Shown: piece by piece, positions 22,725-31,741 of the stretch
How the letters are laid out: every line of letters starts with the position of its first letter
How positions within the stretch are numbered: the first letter of the stretch is position 1
Source: an uncultured Clostridia bacterium
GTDB lineage: Bacteria; Bacillota; Clostridia; TANB77; CAG-465
Length of the DNA: 33,538 nt
Assembly (NCBI GenBank): GCA_944388565.1
Contig: CALXJG010000008.1
Location: 1 to 33,538, forward strand
Direction of reading: 5' to 3'
Position numbers and translations under genes: made by a program
Notes under the pieces: model-generated
Seen by the model: only the letters and a program-made list of their open reading frames with translations
What the model was told of the DNA's origin: nothing
Database searches by the model: none

Positions 22725-23555
22725 TTAAAAAGATGAAAATATAGGTTTATCTTTTGTCATATCTATAACGCCTACTGATTCAGCAGGTAACTTTTCTATT
22801 ATTCCCTTTAAAAAGTTCATCTTATATTCTAATTCAATTTCATTTGGAAACTTAACAATAAGTTTATCATCTAAAGTAAGAGTTGTCAAGGAATTTTCAA
22901 AACTTACTTTCGTTATAGTCATACCAATTCCACTCTTATCATATTCTTTTTTTACATTTAAATATGTTAGGATTTTTGAATAGTCTATTTCATTTATTTT
23001 TTCACCAAATATGATTTCATCTGCAAAAGTAATACCATATACTAACATTTCATCTTCTGTTTTTTCTTCTATTTTTCCTTCTTCTAAAATATAACCTTCT
23101 CCATCTATTTTAAAAAACTTATTCTTTTCTTTATCATAAGCTAAGTATTTAGAAGTTCTTTCTGAAACGTTTAATTGTATTTTATTTGGTAGTTTTATAT
23201 TTAAATTAATATCACTTAAATATGGAAATTTATTAATATTCTCTTTATTATAACTAAAGAACTCAATAAATATATTCTTACCAAGAGAAATATCAAGACT
23301 ACTCATAATCTCCTCTTTAGTATAACGCTCTGTTCCATTAAGCTCAACCTCGGATACATCAAAAGTAGAACTAGTAAATAGTAGATAACAACCTGAGGCC
23401 AAAACTCCTATAATTAAAAATATAAGTATTATTATAAAGGCTTTTTTTCCTTTTTTCTTCTTTTTTATTTTTCTTTTATTTTCTTCATAATTCCTTTTTG
23501 TAGAAGCACTATTTTTTCTAGTACTTGTCCTAGAGTTATTACCTCTATTTCCCAA
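22725..23555 (-). CDS. ftsQ: Cell division protein FtsQ/DivIB
   Basis: A 276-residue bitopic division protein that bridges FtsL and FtsB-type proteins in the septal complex. A very basic N-terminus (about 40 residues), one membrane helix (about 41-63), then the POTRA domain (FDVSEVELNGTERYTKEEI) and the beta domain with KLPNKIQLNVSERTSKYLAYDK. The GTG at 23564 lies in the SD AGGTGA, so TTG at 23555, six bases after it, is the better start. It begins nine bases after the murG stop. Confidence 0.88.
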   Translation of the reverse strand: MGNRGNNSRTSTRKNSASTKRNYEENKRKIKKKKKGKKAFIIILIFLIIGVLASGCYLLFTSSTFDVSEVELNGTERYTKEEIMSSLDISLGKNIFIEFFSYNKENINKFPYLSDINLNIKLPNKIQLNVSERTSKYLAYDKEKNKFFKIDGEGYILEEGKIEEKTEDEMLVYGITFADEIIFGEKINEIDYSKILTYLNVKKEYDKSGIGMTITKVSFENSLTTLTLDDKLIVKFPNEIELEYKMNFLKGIIEKLPAESVGVIDMTKDKPIFSSF

Positions 23556-23564
23556 TATTATCAC

Positions 23565-24689
23565 CTACTTTTTTAACGCATCTAATATACATTTATATAT
23601 TTTTTCTTCAACATCTAATTTAACGACTTTTCTTGCATTTTTGGACATTTCATAAAGATTATTTTCTTTAGTCATTTCTTTTATTTTTAAATCAAGACTA
23701 TTTGCATTTAAATCTTTTTGTTCAATTATTTTTCCAGCTCCAATATTTTCTAATACTTTTGCATTATATAATTGATGATTTTCAGCAGCTGTTGGAAGCG
23801 GTATTAATATTGCTGGTTTAGCAGATAAAGCAAGCTCTGTAATTGTCATGGCTCCAGCTCTTGTTATACACATATCAACTGCTTTATACATTTTATCCAT
23901 ATCATATACAAATTTTTCAATTCTTATTTTATTTGAAAAATCAATATTGTTTTCTTTACCTATCTTCTCTATTTTACTTTTTATATTATCATAATTTTTA
24001 TTTCCAGTTACTAAAACTATAAAATAATCATTAACAAGATTATTCTTTAACATTTCAATAATTGTTTCATTTACTCTAACAGCACCTTGTGAACCACAAG
24101 TAACTAGTACTATCTTTTTAGATATCTTATCTAAACCAAATTCTTTTTTACATTCCTCTTTATTAAGTTTGTCAAAAGAAGTTGTATCAAATCTAGCAGG
24201 TGTACCAGTATAAACTATATTCTCTCTATCTTTTAATCTTTTTCTTGCATCTTCAAAGCCAATCATTACTTTTTTAGCTTTTCTTGCAAGTAATCTTACT
24301 GATACTCCTGGGAATGCATTACTTTCATGCAAAACATATGGTACTTTTAATTTTCGGCTTGCAAGCATTACAGGTCCACAAATATATCCACCAGTTCCAA
24401 TTACTAAATCAGCATTAAATTCTTTTATTATTTTTTTTGCATCTCCAATACCTTTATATGTATTAGTTATTGCTTTAAAATTTTTTAAAGTAAAAGAACG
24501 AATAATTTTTCCTGTACTTATATGTTCTATATCAAATCCTGCATTTTTTACAAGAGAGTTCTCAAGTCCATCTTTTGTTCCTATAAATAATACTTTTGTA
24601 TCTGGTTTGTTTTTTAAAATTATTTTTGCCATAGCAATAGCTGGATTAACATGCCCTCCTGTACCAGCACAAGCAAATATCACATTCAT
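23565..24689 (-). CDS. murG: UDP-GlcNAc:lipid I GlcNAc transferase MurG
   Basis: A 374-residue GT28 glycosyltransferase at the inner face of the membrane that makes lipid II. The start MNVIFACAGTGGHVNPA has the donor/acceptor GTGGH loop. GTGGYICGP near 95, HESNAFPG near 118 and the second-domain CGSQGA near 195 and R-x-GAMTITEL near 272 are all present. The ATG at 24689 follows GAAGGTG; an upstream TTG would place the SD inside the gene and overlap the preceding frame, so it is rejected. Length is normal for the family. Confidence 0.95.
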   Translation of the reverse strand: MNVIFACAGTGGHVNPAIAMAKIILKNKPDTKVLFIGTKDGLENSLVKNAGFDIEHISTGKIIRSFTLKNFKAITNTYKGIGDAKKIIKEFNADLVIGTGGYICGPVMLASRKLKVPYVLHESNAFPGVSVRLLARKAKKVMIGFEDARKRLKDRENIVYTGTPARFDTTSFDKLNKEECKKEFGLDKISKKIVLVTCGSQGAVRVNETIIEMLKNNLVNDYFIVLVTGNKNYDNIKSKIEKIGKENNIDFSNKIRIEKFVYDMDKMYKAVDMCITRAGAMTITELALSAKPAILIPLPTAAENHQLYNAKVLENIGAGKIIEQKDLNANSLDLKIKEMTKENNLYEMSKNARKVVKLDVEEKIYKCILDALKK

Positions 24690-24703
24690 CTTTTCACCTT
24701 CTC

Positions 24704-25225
24704 TTATCTCCAAGTCGAATTTTCATTTTCTTCAAAAATTTCATCTAAATTTCTATTTACAGGTATTTTTCCTTCCAAATAACTATACCCTTCACCATTA
24801 TTTTTTAATAAAAATCTATAGTATGGCTTAGGATATATCTCATTTGCTATATAAAAACTAAGCTTTACGATTTCATAGTTTTCCCCGTATTTTTCTTGTA
24901 CATCTTTTGCTAAGTCTAAATCAACTATATTAAGAGATATACTATCTTCTTTTGATATATTATTTATATCGTCACAATTTACTGTTCCATATAACTCAAT
25001 ATCATCAACCTTAGAAAAATATAATTCATAACTTATTTTATCTGTTTTACTTTTAACTCTTTTATATTTTTCTAATTTTGTATCTATATCATAATTTTCT
25101 TTTACTATTTCACTAGCTATGGTTGCAACATTTTCAAATCTTACCCTTTTTACTTCTATTACAACTACAGTAATTATCATTATAACAAGAATTACTACAC
25201 CTACAATTATTAATTTTTTCTTCAT
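24704..25225 (-). CDS. Small bitopic membrane protein inserted between ftsW and murG
   Basis: A 173-residue protein with a basic N-terminus and one membrane helix (about 4-23); the remaining 150 residues face outside. The outer part is mixed alpha/beta with a charged helix (about 30-65) and segments such as YELYFSKVDDIELYG and YRFLLKNNGEGYSYLEGKIPV. No family recognised. SD GGTGG. It sits 18 bases after ftsW and 14 before murG, so it belongs to the operon. Its conserved-operon position suggests an envelope or division accessory role, but nothing in the sequence shows it. Confidence 0.65.
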   Translation of the reverse strand: MKKKLIIVGVVILVIMIITVVVIEVKRVRFENVATIASEIVKENYDIDTKLEKYKRVKSKTDKISYELYFSKVDDIELYGTVNCDDINNISKEDSISLNIVDLDLAKDVQEKYGENYEIVKLSFYIANEIYPKPYYRFLLKNNGEGYSYLEGKIPVNRNLDEIFEENENSTWR

Positions 25226-25243
25226 TAAGTACCACCATAACTT

Positions 25244-26380
25244 TTAGTTTTTGCAATTTCTAGAAATACTTAGTAATATACCCATTGCACAAAGATTTAT
25301 ACAAAGAGCTGTACCACCATAACTAAAGAATGGTAATGGCATTCCCGTTACTGGCATAGTACAAGTTACAACCGCTATATTTACAAATATCTGTAACGCA
25401 AAGACACTCGTTATTCCGGTTGCAATCATTGAACCATATAAATCTTTACAAGTAATAGCAATTCTATATCCTCTATATATAAAGAATGTAAAGACCCCTA
25501 GTACCACTAATGTTCCAATAAGACCAAATTCTTCACCCAGTACCGAAAATATAAAGTCATTTTGTGCTTCTGGCAGCCACAAATATTTTTGTCTACTTTG
25601 CCCAAGTCCAAGTCCAAAAACTCCACCAGAACCAATCGCATATAAACTTTGTGCTGCTTGCCAGTTACCATCTTGTATATCTTCTTCTGGATTTAAAAAT
25701 GATAATATTCTCTTCATTCTAAATTCTTCTGCAGTAATAAATATGGTACCAGCTACAAGTACAATAAGTATAAATGCTATAATATACCTTGCCTTTATCT
25801 TAATTCCACTTGCAAATATTATAGAAAAAGAAGCCACTATCATAACTAATGTACCACTCATGTGCTTTTGTAAAAACATCACTACCACTACAAGTGTTAA
25901 CATAAGTAAAGGAATTATATAACCTTTAAAAGAATTTAGTTTTTTAGTATTTAAAGATATATAAGTTGCAGTTGCAAGTACTAATACTATTTTCATAATT
26001 TCAGATGGTTGGAACCTAAAAGATTCACCAAATCCAAGCCATCTTTTAGCACCATTAACAGAAACACCAAGTGGAGTAAGTACTGCTATTAAAAGTAATA
26101 GTGCAAGAACATATCCGATGTAACTCCACTTTTTGTATACTCTATAATCAATTTTAGAAATTATTAGCATAGCTATTACACCAATAACTGCAAATATTAA
26201 TTGTTTTGTAAGAAGCTCATTACTATTTCCATATGTGCTTAAAGCATAGTATGAGCTTGCTGTTGCAACCATAATTAATCCCATACATAGTAATAACATT
26301 ATAGTAACAAGCATACTAAAATCCATATTCTTTTTTTCTTCACCATCGCTACTTTTAGTAATAAGCTTAAATTTTTTCAT
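25244..26380 (-). CDS. ftsW: SEDS peptidoglycan glycosyltransferase FtsW/SpoVE
   Basis: A 378-residue, ten-helix SEDS protein that polymerises lipid II together with a class B PBP. Signatures: NGAKRWLGFG and FRFQPSE near 120-135, LPEAQNDFIFSVLGEEFG near 275 (containing the catalytic-type Asp) and MPLPFFSYGGTAL near 350. The N-terminal ~20 residues are cytoplasmic and basic. Position between mraY and murG fits FtsW or SpoVE; spoVE of Bacillus is the sporulation paralogue in the same place, and with no second SEDS gene visible I cannot separate them. SD AGGAGA. Confidence 0.92.
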   Translation of the reverse strand: MKKFKLITKSSDGEEKKNMDFSMLVTIMLLLCMGLIMVATASSYYALSTYGNSNELLTKQLIFAVIGVIAMLIISKIDYRVYKKWSYIGYVLALLLLIAVLTPLGVSVNGAKRWLGFGESFRFQPSEIMKIVLVLATATYISLNTKKLNSFKGYIIPLLMLTLVVVVMFLQKHMSGTLVMIVASFSIIFASGIKIKARYIIAFILIVLVAGTIFITAEEFRMKRILSFLNPEEDIQDGNWQAAQSLYAIGSGGVFGLGLGQSRQKYLWLPEAQNDFIFSVLGEEFGLIGTLVVLGVFTFFIYRGYRIAITCKDLYGSMIATGITSVFALQIFVNIAVVTCTMPVTGMPLPFFSYGGTALCINLCAMGILLSISRNCKN

Positions 26381-26389
26381 ACATCTCTC

Positions 26390-27343
26390 CTAAATTAAAT
26401 ATGCAATAACACAGCAAATAGCTGTAACTATCCAAAAAATTAAAACAACTTTAGTTTCTTTCATACCACTAAGTTCCATGTGATGATGGAACGGAGCCAT
26501 TTTAAATATTCTTTTTCCTTTAGTAATTTTAAAATATGTAACTTGTAATATTACTGATAATGTATCTATAATACTTACAAGAGCAACAATTGCTAAATAT
26601 AAAGGCATTTTTAATATTATAGCAATAGATGCAACTGCTCCACCAAGAGCAAGAGAACCTATATCTCCCATAAATACTCTTGCAGGGTGGAAATTAAATA
26701 ATAAAAATCCTATACATGTACCAACTGATGCTGCACCAAGTATTATCATCTCAGTGTTTTGTTGTTTTACAGCAACAATTGTAAAGAAAGTCATAATAAT
26801 TGCTACTACACCAGAAGCAAGACCATCTAGTCCGTCTGTTAAATTTATTGCATTACTAGTGGCAAGTAATATAAAAGCAGTAAATACAATAAATACACCA
26901 GTAGATAAAGTTACAGGTTGATTTACAAGAGGAATTATAATATCAGTTCCCATATCAAATACATTTATATATAATATAATAAATATAGCTGTAACTATAA
27001 ATAATCCCAACATTTTTAATTTTGGTGATAATCCCTTTGGACTTTTTAAAACAAGTTTCTTGTAATCATCAATAAACCCTATTATACCAAATCCTAATAT
27101 TGCAACTATTGGAAGTATTAATACTGGATTTTTTATTGCATGTATTCCAAGTATTACAACAAGTACAATAACAATAACTATACCACCCATAGTTGGTGTA
27201 CCACTCTTTTTAAGATGTGATTTTGGACCATCATCTCTAACTACTTGCCCAACTTTTAATTTTTTTAATTGTGGAACAACAATCATTCCCAGTAATACGG
27301 TAGCTGCAAAAGCTACTAATAAATTTAACGTTTGTGTATTCAT
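26390..27343 (-). CDS. mraY: Phospho-MurNAc-pentapeptide transferase MraY
   Basis: A 317-residue polytopic enzyme that transfers phospho-MurNAc-pentapeptide from UDP to undecaprenyl phosphate, forming lipid I. Signatures: DDGPKSHLKKSGTPTMGG near 38-55, GFIDDYKK near 89-96 (Asp pair), NAINLTDGLDGLASG near 165-179, MGDIGSLALGG near 223 and APFHHHMELSG near 285. Ten helices, normal length. Nine-base gap to ftsW downstream. In most Firmicutes murF precedes and murD follows mraY; neither is present here. Confidence 0.96.
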   Translation of the reverse strand: MNTQTLNLLVAFAATVLLGMIVVPQLKKLKVGQVVRDDGPKSHLKKSGTPTMGGIVIVIVLVVILGIHAIKNPVLILPIVAILGFGIIGFIDDYKKLVLKSPKGLSPKLKMLGLFIVTAIFIILYINVFDMGTDIIIPLVNQPVTLSTGVFIVFTAFILLATSNAINLTDGLDGLASGVVAIIMTFFTIVAVKQQNTEMIILGAASVGTCIGFLLFNFHPARVFMGDIGSLALGGAVASIAIILKMPLYLAIVALVSIIDTLSVILQVTYFKITKGKRIFKMAPFHHHMELSGMKETKVVLIFWIVTAICCVIAYLI

Positions 27344-27363
27344 ATTTTCTCTCCTTGTCTTAG

Positions 27364-28833
27364 CTATTCTATATTTTTATCTGGCATTTTATCTGCTATA
27401 TCTTTTACTACTTTTCTTTCATCAAAATCAATTCTTTTTCCATTTTTTAACTCTTGATATGTCTCATGCCCTTTTCCAGCAATTAAAACTAAATCATTTT
27501 TCCAAGCAATTCTCATAGCAAAAGCTATAGCATCTTTCCTATTTTCAATAATCTTATATAATCCTTTTGTTTTCTTTACACCATCTTCAATTTCCTTCAT
27601 TATAATAGATGGATCTTCATTTCTTGGATTATCAGTTGTAATAACTGTAAAATCTGCTAATCTACCTGATATTTCACCCATCATCGGACGTTTTTCCTTG
27701 TCTCTATTGCCTCCACATCCAAAGACACATATTATTCTACCTTTTACATATTTCTTTATTGATGATAATATCGCCTCTAAGCTAGATGGGTTATGTGCAT
27801 AATCTACCATAACAGTAAATGTTTTTTGTACATCAATAATTTCACTTCTGCCAGGTACTTTTATATTAGAAAGTGCTAATAATATAGCATCCATCTGAGC
27901 TCCTAGTAAACTACATGTTCCTATAGCAGCAAGTGCATTATATACTGTAAATCTACCAGGTATATTAATAACTATTGTTTCTAGCATTTTATTTACATAC
28001 ATTTTAAATTCTACATTATTATTATTTATTCTAACATCACTAGCAGTAATATTAACCGCATTATCAAGACCAAAAGTTGCAGTTTTACACTTTATCATTT
28101 TCTTTAATCTTGGCGTATGTATATCATCACCGTTTACAAGTGCAAAATCACACATTTCAAATAATTTTGATTTAGCAAGTAAATAGTTATCCATTGTTCC
28201 ATGAAAATCTAAATGTTCTTGTGAAAGATTAGTAAATATTCCAATTGCAAAATGTAGACCATAAACTCTATCTAGTACTAAGGAATGGGAACTTACTTCC
28301 ATTACTACATATTCCATTTGTGCATCAACCATATCTTTTAATAGTTTTTGTAAATCTAAACTTTCTGGGGAAGTCCTACTTGCTTCAATACAAACATTTC
28401 CATATGTATTATATATAGTACCTATCATTCCTGTTTTTTTACCAGACGCATTTAATATATCTCTTATCATATATGCAGTAGTAGTTTTCCCTTTTGTACC
28501 TGTTATCCCAATTAATTTTAGCTTTCTAGCTGGGAAATCATAATATTTTGATGCAATCAAAGAAAGAGCTATTCTACTGTTTTGTACTCTAACTATTGTA
28601 ATATTTGGTAATTTACTAGCATCTAGATTATCTTCTGTTACAATACATACAGCACCTTTTTCTACTGCCTCTTTAATATAATCATTTCCATCTTCTTTAT
28701 ATCCTTTAATTGCAACAAATATATCATTTTGTTCTATCTTTTGCGAATTATACTCTATCTTATTTATATCTATATTGGTATCTCCAGTAATTACTTTATC
28801 TGTTAGATTTTCAATTAAATATTGTAAAAGCAT
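27364..28833 (-). CDS. murE: UDP-MurNAc-tripeptide synthetase MurE (meso-DAP type)
   Basis: A 489-residue cytoplasmic ligase that adds the third residue to UDP-MurNAc-L-Ala-D-Glu. ATP-binding GITGTKGKTTT at about 109-119, the TSPESLDLQ substrate segment, MEVSSHSL near 178, and the specificity motif DNPR (in TTDNPRNEDP, about 400), which in characterised enzymes indicates meso-diaminopimelate rather than lysine. Two ATGs are possible; the one at 28833 is eight bases after AGGAGG, while that at 28839 is only two bases away, so 28833 is chosen. Has its own upstream promoter and heads the longest transcription unit of the cluster. Confidence 0.95.
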   Translation of the reverse strand: MLLQYLIENLTDKVITGDTNIDINKIEYNSQKIEQNDIFVAIKGYKEDGNDYIKEAVEKGAVCIVTEDNLDASKLPNITIVRVQNSRIALSLIASKYYDFPARKLKLIGITGTKGKTTTAYMIRDILNASGKKTGMIGTIYNTYGNVCIEASRTSPESLDLQKLLKDMVDAQMEYVVMEVSSHSLVLDRVYGLHFAIGIFTNLSQEHLDFHGTMDNYLLAKSKLFEMCDFALVNGDDIHTPRLKKMIKCKTATFGLDNAVNITASDVRINNNNVEFKMYVNKMLETIVINIPGRFTVYNALAAIGTCSLLGAQMDAILLALSNIKVPGRSEIIDVQKTFTVMVDYAHNPSSLEAILSSIKKYVKGRIICVFGCGGNRDKEKRPMMGEISGRLADFTVITTDNPRNEDPSIIMKEIEDGVKKTKGLYKIIENRKDAIAFAMRIAWKNDLVLIAGKGHETYQELKNGKRIDFDERKVVKDIADKMPDKNIE

Positions 28834-28865
28834 ATACATTGCCTCCTTAAAACTGTACGAATATT

Positions 28866-28894
28866 ATTATATCATACTAAAAGTATAGTTGTAA
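28866..28894 (-). promoter_or_regulatory. Promoter of the murE-to-sbp unit
   Basis: Minus strand TTACAA (28894-28889), 17 bases, TATAAT (28871-28866), 33 bases before the murE start. Confidence 0.6.
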
Positions 28895-28908
28895 ATTATT
28901 ACAACTAT
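28885..28908 (-). terminator. Hairpin after spoVD, possible weak terminator
   Basis: ATAGTTGTAA and its complement form a 10-base stem with a four-base loop directly at the spoVD stop, followed by CTTTTAG rather than a strong U-tract. It overlaps the -35 of the murE promoter. Confidence 0.45.
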
Positions 28909-31085
28909 TAAGGTAAATCTGTAGTATCAACACATTTTATAGTAATTATTGAGCCTTTTTCAATAACGCTATTTGCGGCTGGATCTTGACTTAATACAAA
29001 GCCTGAACCTACCACTCTTACATTAAATCCTGCTGCCCTTAATCTACTTATAGCGACATCTGACGTTAGTTTATATAAATTTGGTACACTTGCTGTTTGT
29101 TTTGCCTCATCTGTAGTATATACTCTAATAGTAGAACCTTCCATTAAAGAAGCACCATTTTTTGGTATTTGGTCTTTTATTATATCTCCATCATTTAAAG
29201 TAGTATCAGATGCAATTTTAAATCCTTGCTCTTCTATTATTTTTTTAGCTTCAGCAACTGTTTTTCCAGTTACTTCTGGTATTACTTTTTCTTTTATAGA
29301 ATTTTCTTGTAAAGTATAGTCAGGACTTATATCTAAATATCTTAAAGTTTCATCTATTATTGAGCCTACTATAGGTGCACAAATTGTACCACCACCATGA
29401 CCGGCTTCACCTTGTGGTGCATATGCATTAACAACAACTACTATTTCTGGATTACTAACAGGTGCAATACCAGCAAAACCAGCCATATATTTTTTGTTTT
29501 CGCCTCTTCCTTGTTCACCAGTAGCTGTTTTTCCTGCAACTCTATATCCATTTACAATAGCTCCTTTTGCTGTACCAGTTTCAACTGTATCTTCAAGTGC
29601 ATCTAAAATACCATCTGCTGTTTCTTTTGACATTATTTGTTTTACTACTTTTGATTCAGTAACTTTTTCATAATTTCCACTACCACTTTTTATTTCTTTT
29701 ACAACATAAGGTGTTACTAAATATCCACCATTTGCAACAGCACAATAGTTTACAGCTGTTTGCAATGTTGTTATAGAGATTGTTTGACCAAATGAAGTTG
29801 TTGCTAAATCAACTGCTGTCATAGCATTAGGATCATGCATTATACCTGATGCCTCACCAGGTAAATCAATACCTGTTTTAGAATCTAAATTAAATGCTTT
29901 TAAATATTCACAATATTTCTCTATTCCAATTTTTTGAGATACTTGCATAAATACTGGGTTACATGAATTCATAATTCCTTCTCTTAAAGATTGTGCCCCA
30001 TGTGCTCTTGGTGATCTCCAACATCTAATTGTCCAACCACCTATTTTCATACTGCCACTACAATTAAATTCTCCTGCATTATCCAGCTCAGTTACATTTT
30101 CTTCTAAAGCCGCTGTTGCAGTAACAATTTTAAAAGTAGAACCTGGTTCTGCTACATTTGAAATAGTTTTATTTCTCCACATATCATTAAGTGCGTTATT
30201 TTTTTCTTCACTTGTCATTGTATCCCATTTTTGTTTTAATTCATCACTATATGGAGTAAAAGGATCATTTGGATCATAAGTTGGTGTAGTTGCTATAGCT
30301 AAAACCTCTCCTGTTGAAGGTCTTAATACTACAGCTGTTGAATACTCACATTGATTTTCTGTATTTACTTTATTTAAATATTTTTCTGTTATTGCTTGTA
30401 TAGTTGCATCTATAGTAAGTACAAGGTCTTTTCCATCTATTGGTTCAATATACTGTTCATTTGTAAATGGTGTCTCTCTTCCTCTTCCATCAGTACTTCC
30501 AACTATTTTTCCAGGAATTCCAGCTAAATCATCTTCATAGTATGCTTCTATTCCATTAAGTCCTCTATCAGTACCCACAAAACCAAGTGCATGAGCAGCT
30601 AATGTTCCATATGGATATATTCTTTTTGTATCTTCGTCTACCCTTATTCCAGATATTTCTTCTTCACTTATATATTCCAAAACTTGTTTGGCTTTTTCTT
30701 CTGATACTTTGCTTGCTATAGTTTCACTGGATGTTTTTTTATTTAATTTTACTAAAACATCTTCTCTTTGAAGTTCAAGTATTTCTGCAAGTTTAGTTGC
30801 TATTTCTTCTTTTTTATCAGAATCGATGCTAGTTGGAGTAACTGTAACAATATTTACTGATACACTTTGTGCTAATACTTTTTCGCCAGTTGCATCATAT
30901 ATTGTCCCCCTTTTTGCTGCAACTTTTCTTTCTCTTGTTTGTTGATCATATGCCATTTGGGTATAGTGCTCTGATTTTATAACTTGTATATACACAAGCC
31001 TAATTACTAAAACCATAGCAACAGCAAGACATACAATAAGCATTTTTATTATTCTCTTTTGATTTTTAAGACTCATATAAGCCAC
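28908..31085 (-). CDS. spoVD: SpoVD/FtsI-type class B penicillin-binding protein with PASTA domains
   Basis: A 725-residue septal or cortex transpeptidase. One N-terminal membrane anchor (about 14-36), the dimerisation domain (KRGTIYDATGE near 58-69), then the transpeptidase domain: S316-T-F-K319, SCN near 374-376 and KTATG near 519. Two C-terminal PASTA domains (about 590-650 and 655-722), as in B. subtilis SpoVD. Works with the adjacent SEDS protein. In this cluster it is the only class B PBP, so it may serve division, spore cortex or both. GTG at 31094 lies inside the SD (AGAGGTG), so GTG at 31085, six bases after it, is chosen; ATG at 31076 is the alternative. Confidence 0.9.
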   Translation of the reverse strand: MAYMSLKNQKRIIKMLIVCLAVAMVLVIRLVYIQVIKSEHYTQMAYDQQTRERKVAAKRGTIYDATGEKVLAQSVSVNIVTVTPTSIDSDKKEEIATKLAEILELQREDVLVKLNKKTSSETIASKVSEEKAKQVLEYISEEEISGIRVDEDTKRIYPYGTLAAHALGFVGTDRGLNGIEAYYEDDLAGIPGKIVGSTDGRGRETPFTNEQYIEPIDGKDLVLTIDATIQAITEKYLNKVNTENQCEYSTAVVLRPSTGEVLAIATTPTYDPNDPFTPYSDELKQKWDTMTSEEKNNALNDMWRNKTISNVAEPGSTFKIVTATAALEENVTELDNAGEFNCSGSMKIGGWTIRCWRSPRAHGAQSLREGIMNSCNPVFMQVSQKIGIEKYCEYLKAFNLDSKTGIDLPGEASGIMHDPNAMTAVDLATTSFGQTISITTLQTAVNYCAVANGGYLVTPYVVKEIKSGSGNYEKVTESKVVKQIMSKETADGILDALEDTVETGTAKGAIVNGYRVAGKTATGEQGRGENKKYMAGFAGIAPVSNPEIVVVVNAYAPQGEAGHGGGTICAPIVGSIIDETLRYLDISPDYTLQENSIKEKVIPEVTGKTVAEAKKIIEEQGFKIASDTTLNDGDIIKDQIPKNGASLMEGSTIRVYTTDEAKQTASVPNLYKLTSDVAISRLRAAGFNVRVVGSGFVLSQDPAANSVIEKGSIITIKCVDTTDLP

Positions 31086-31113
31086 AAGTTTCACCTCTTA
31101 CAATACCGATAAT

Positions 31114-31142
31114 ATTATAACATAAAATATTAAATAAACCAA
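31114..31142 (-). promoter_or_regulatory. spoVD promoter overlapping the preceding terminator
   Basis: Minus strand TTGGTT (31142-31137), 17 bases, TATAAT (31119-31114), 29 bases before the GTG start. The -35 is formed by the distal arm of the ftsL terminator stem. Confidence 0.6.
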
Positions 31143-31189
31143 GATAATTTTTAAGTTCTAATACATAATACTTAAAATTTACCTTGGTT
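31137..31189 (-). terminator. Long terminator-like hairpin after ftsL
   Basis: AACCAAGGTAAATTTTAAGT pairs with ACTTAAAAATTATCTTGGTT: 19 of 20 positions pair (one G-U, one A-A mismatch) around a 13-base loop, followed by TTTATTTAATATTTT. The stem is unusually long and its U-tract interrupted. Confidence 0.7.
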
Positions 31190-31203
31190 ATTCCAGCTTT
31201 ACA

Positions 31204-31710
31204 TTAAAATATGTTATTTATAAAATTTTTTATAGAGTTAACTATATTATCTATTAACGTAGTTTCCTCTGTTGTTTCTATTGTTTGTGCAGTATTTGAT
31301 GTATCTACATATATAGTTTGATTCTTATCTGGTTTTTGCATTCCTAATTGTTGTTTAGCGTAAGCTTCAATTTTGTTTAAATCAGTTTGTTGCTCTACAT
31401 CTATTTTTGCATTAAGTAATGCAGATTCAGCAGCAGCTAATTCTTCTTTTAATTCTTGAGCTTGTAAGTTTTTCTCACTTATTAGGTTATACCTATATGT
31501 AAGTACCATGGCCATAGTAAAAACACATAAGATAAAAGCTACTGTAGAAACTCTTCTTTTTGTTTTTTGATTAGTAGCTCTATTTATTTTATTTTTACCG
31601 TATCTTCTCTTAACATTTGACTGTTCATCTTGATAATCGTTAGTATATTCTCTTTTTTTTGCTGTAGAACCCATTTCATAGTCATATGCATAAGCTTTTC
31701 TAGCGGCCAT
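31204..31710 (-). CDS. ftsL: FtsL-like cell division protein
   Basis: A 168-residue bitopic protein. A long basic, Tyr/Lys/Arg-rich cytoplasmic segment (about 50 residues), one membrane helix (about 53-75), then a leucine/alanine-rich coiled coil (about 80-125) containing LNKIEAYAKQQLGMQKPD, typical of FtsL/septum-initiator proteins. A Thr/Glu-rich linker and a C-terminal helix follow. Scaffolds the septal synthase with FtsQ. The GTG at 31722 is inside the SD (GGGGTG); ATG at 31710 is chosen. Identity is supported by position between rsmH and spoVD. Confidence 0.85.
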   Translation of the reverse strand: MAARKAYAYDYEMGSTAKKREYTNDYQDEQSNVKRRYGKNKINRATNQKTKRRVSTVAFILCVFTMAMVLTYRYNLISEKNLQAQELKEELAAAESALLNAKIDVEQQTDLNKIEAYAKQQLGMQKPDKNQTIYVDTSNTAQTIETTEETTLIDNIVNSIKNFINNIF

Positions 31711-31741
31711 TAAACTTCTCACCCCAAACTTTATATAAAAT

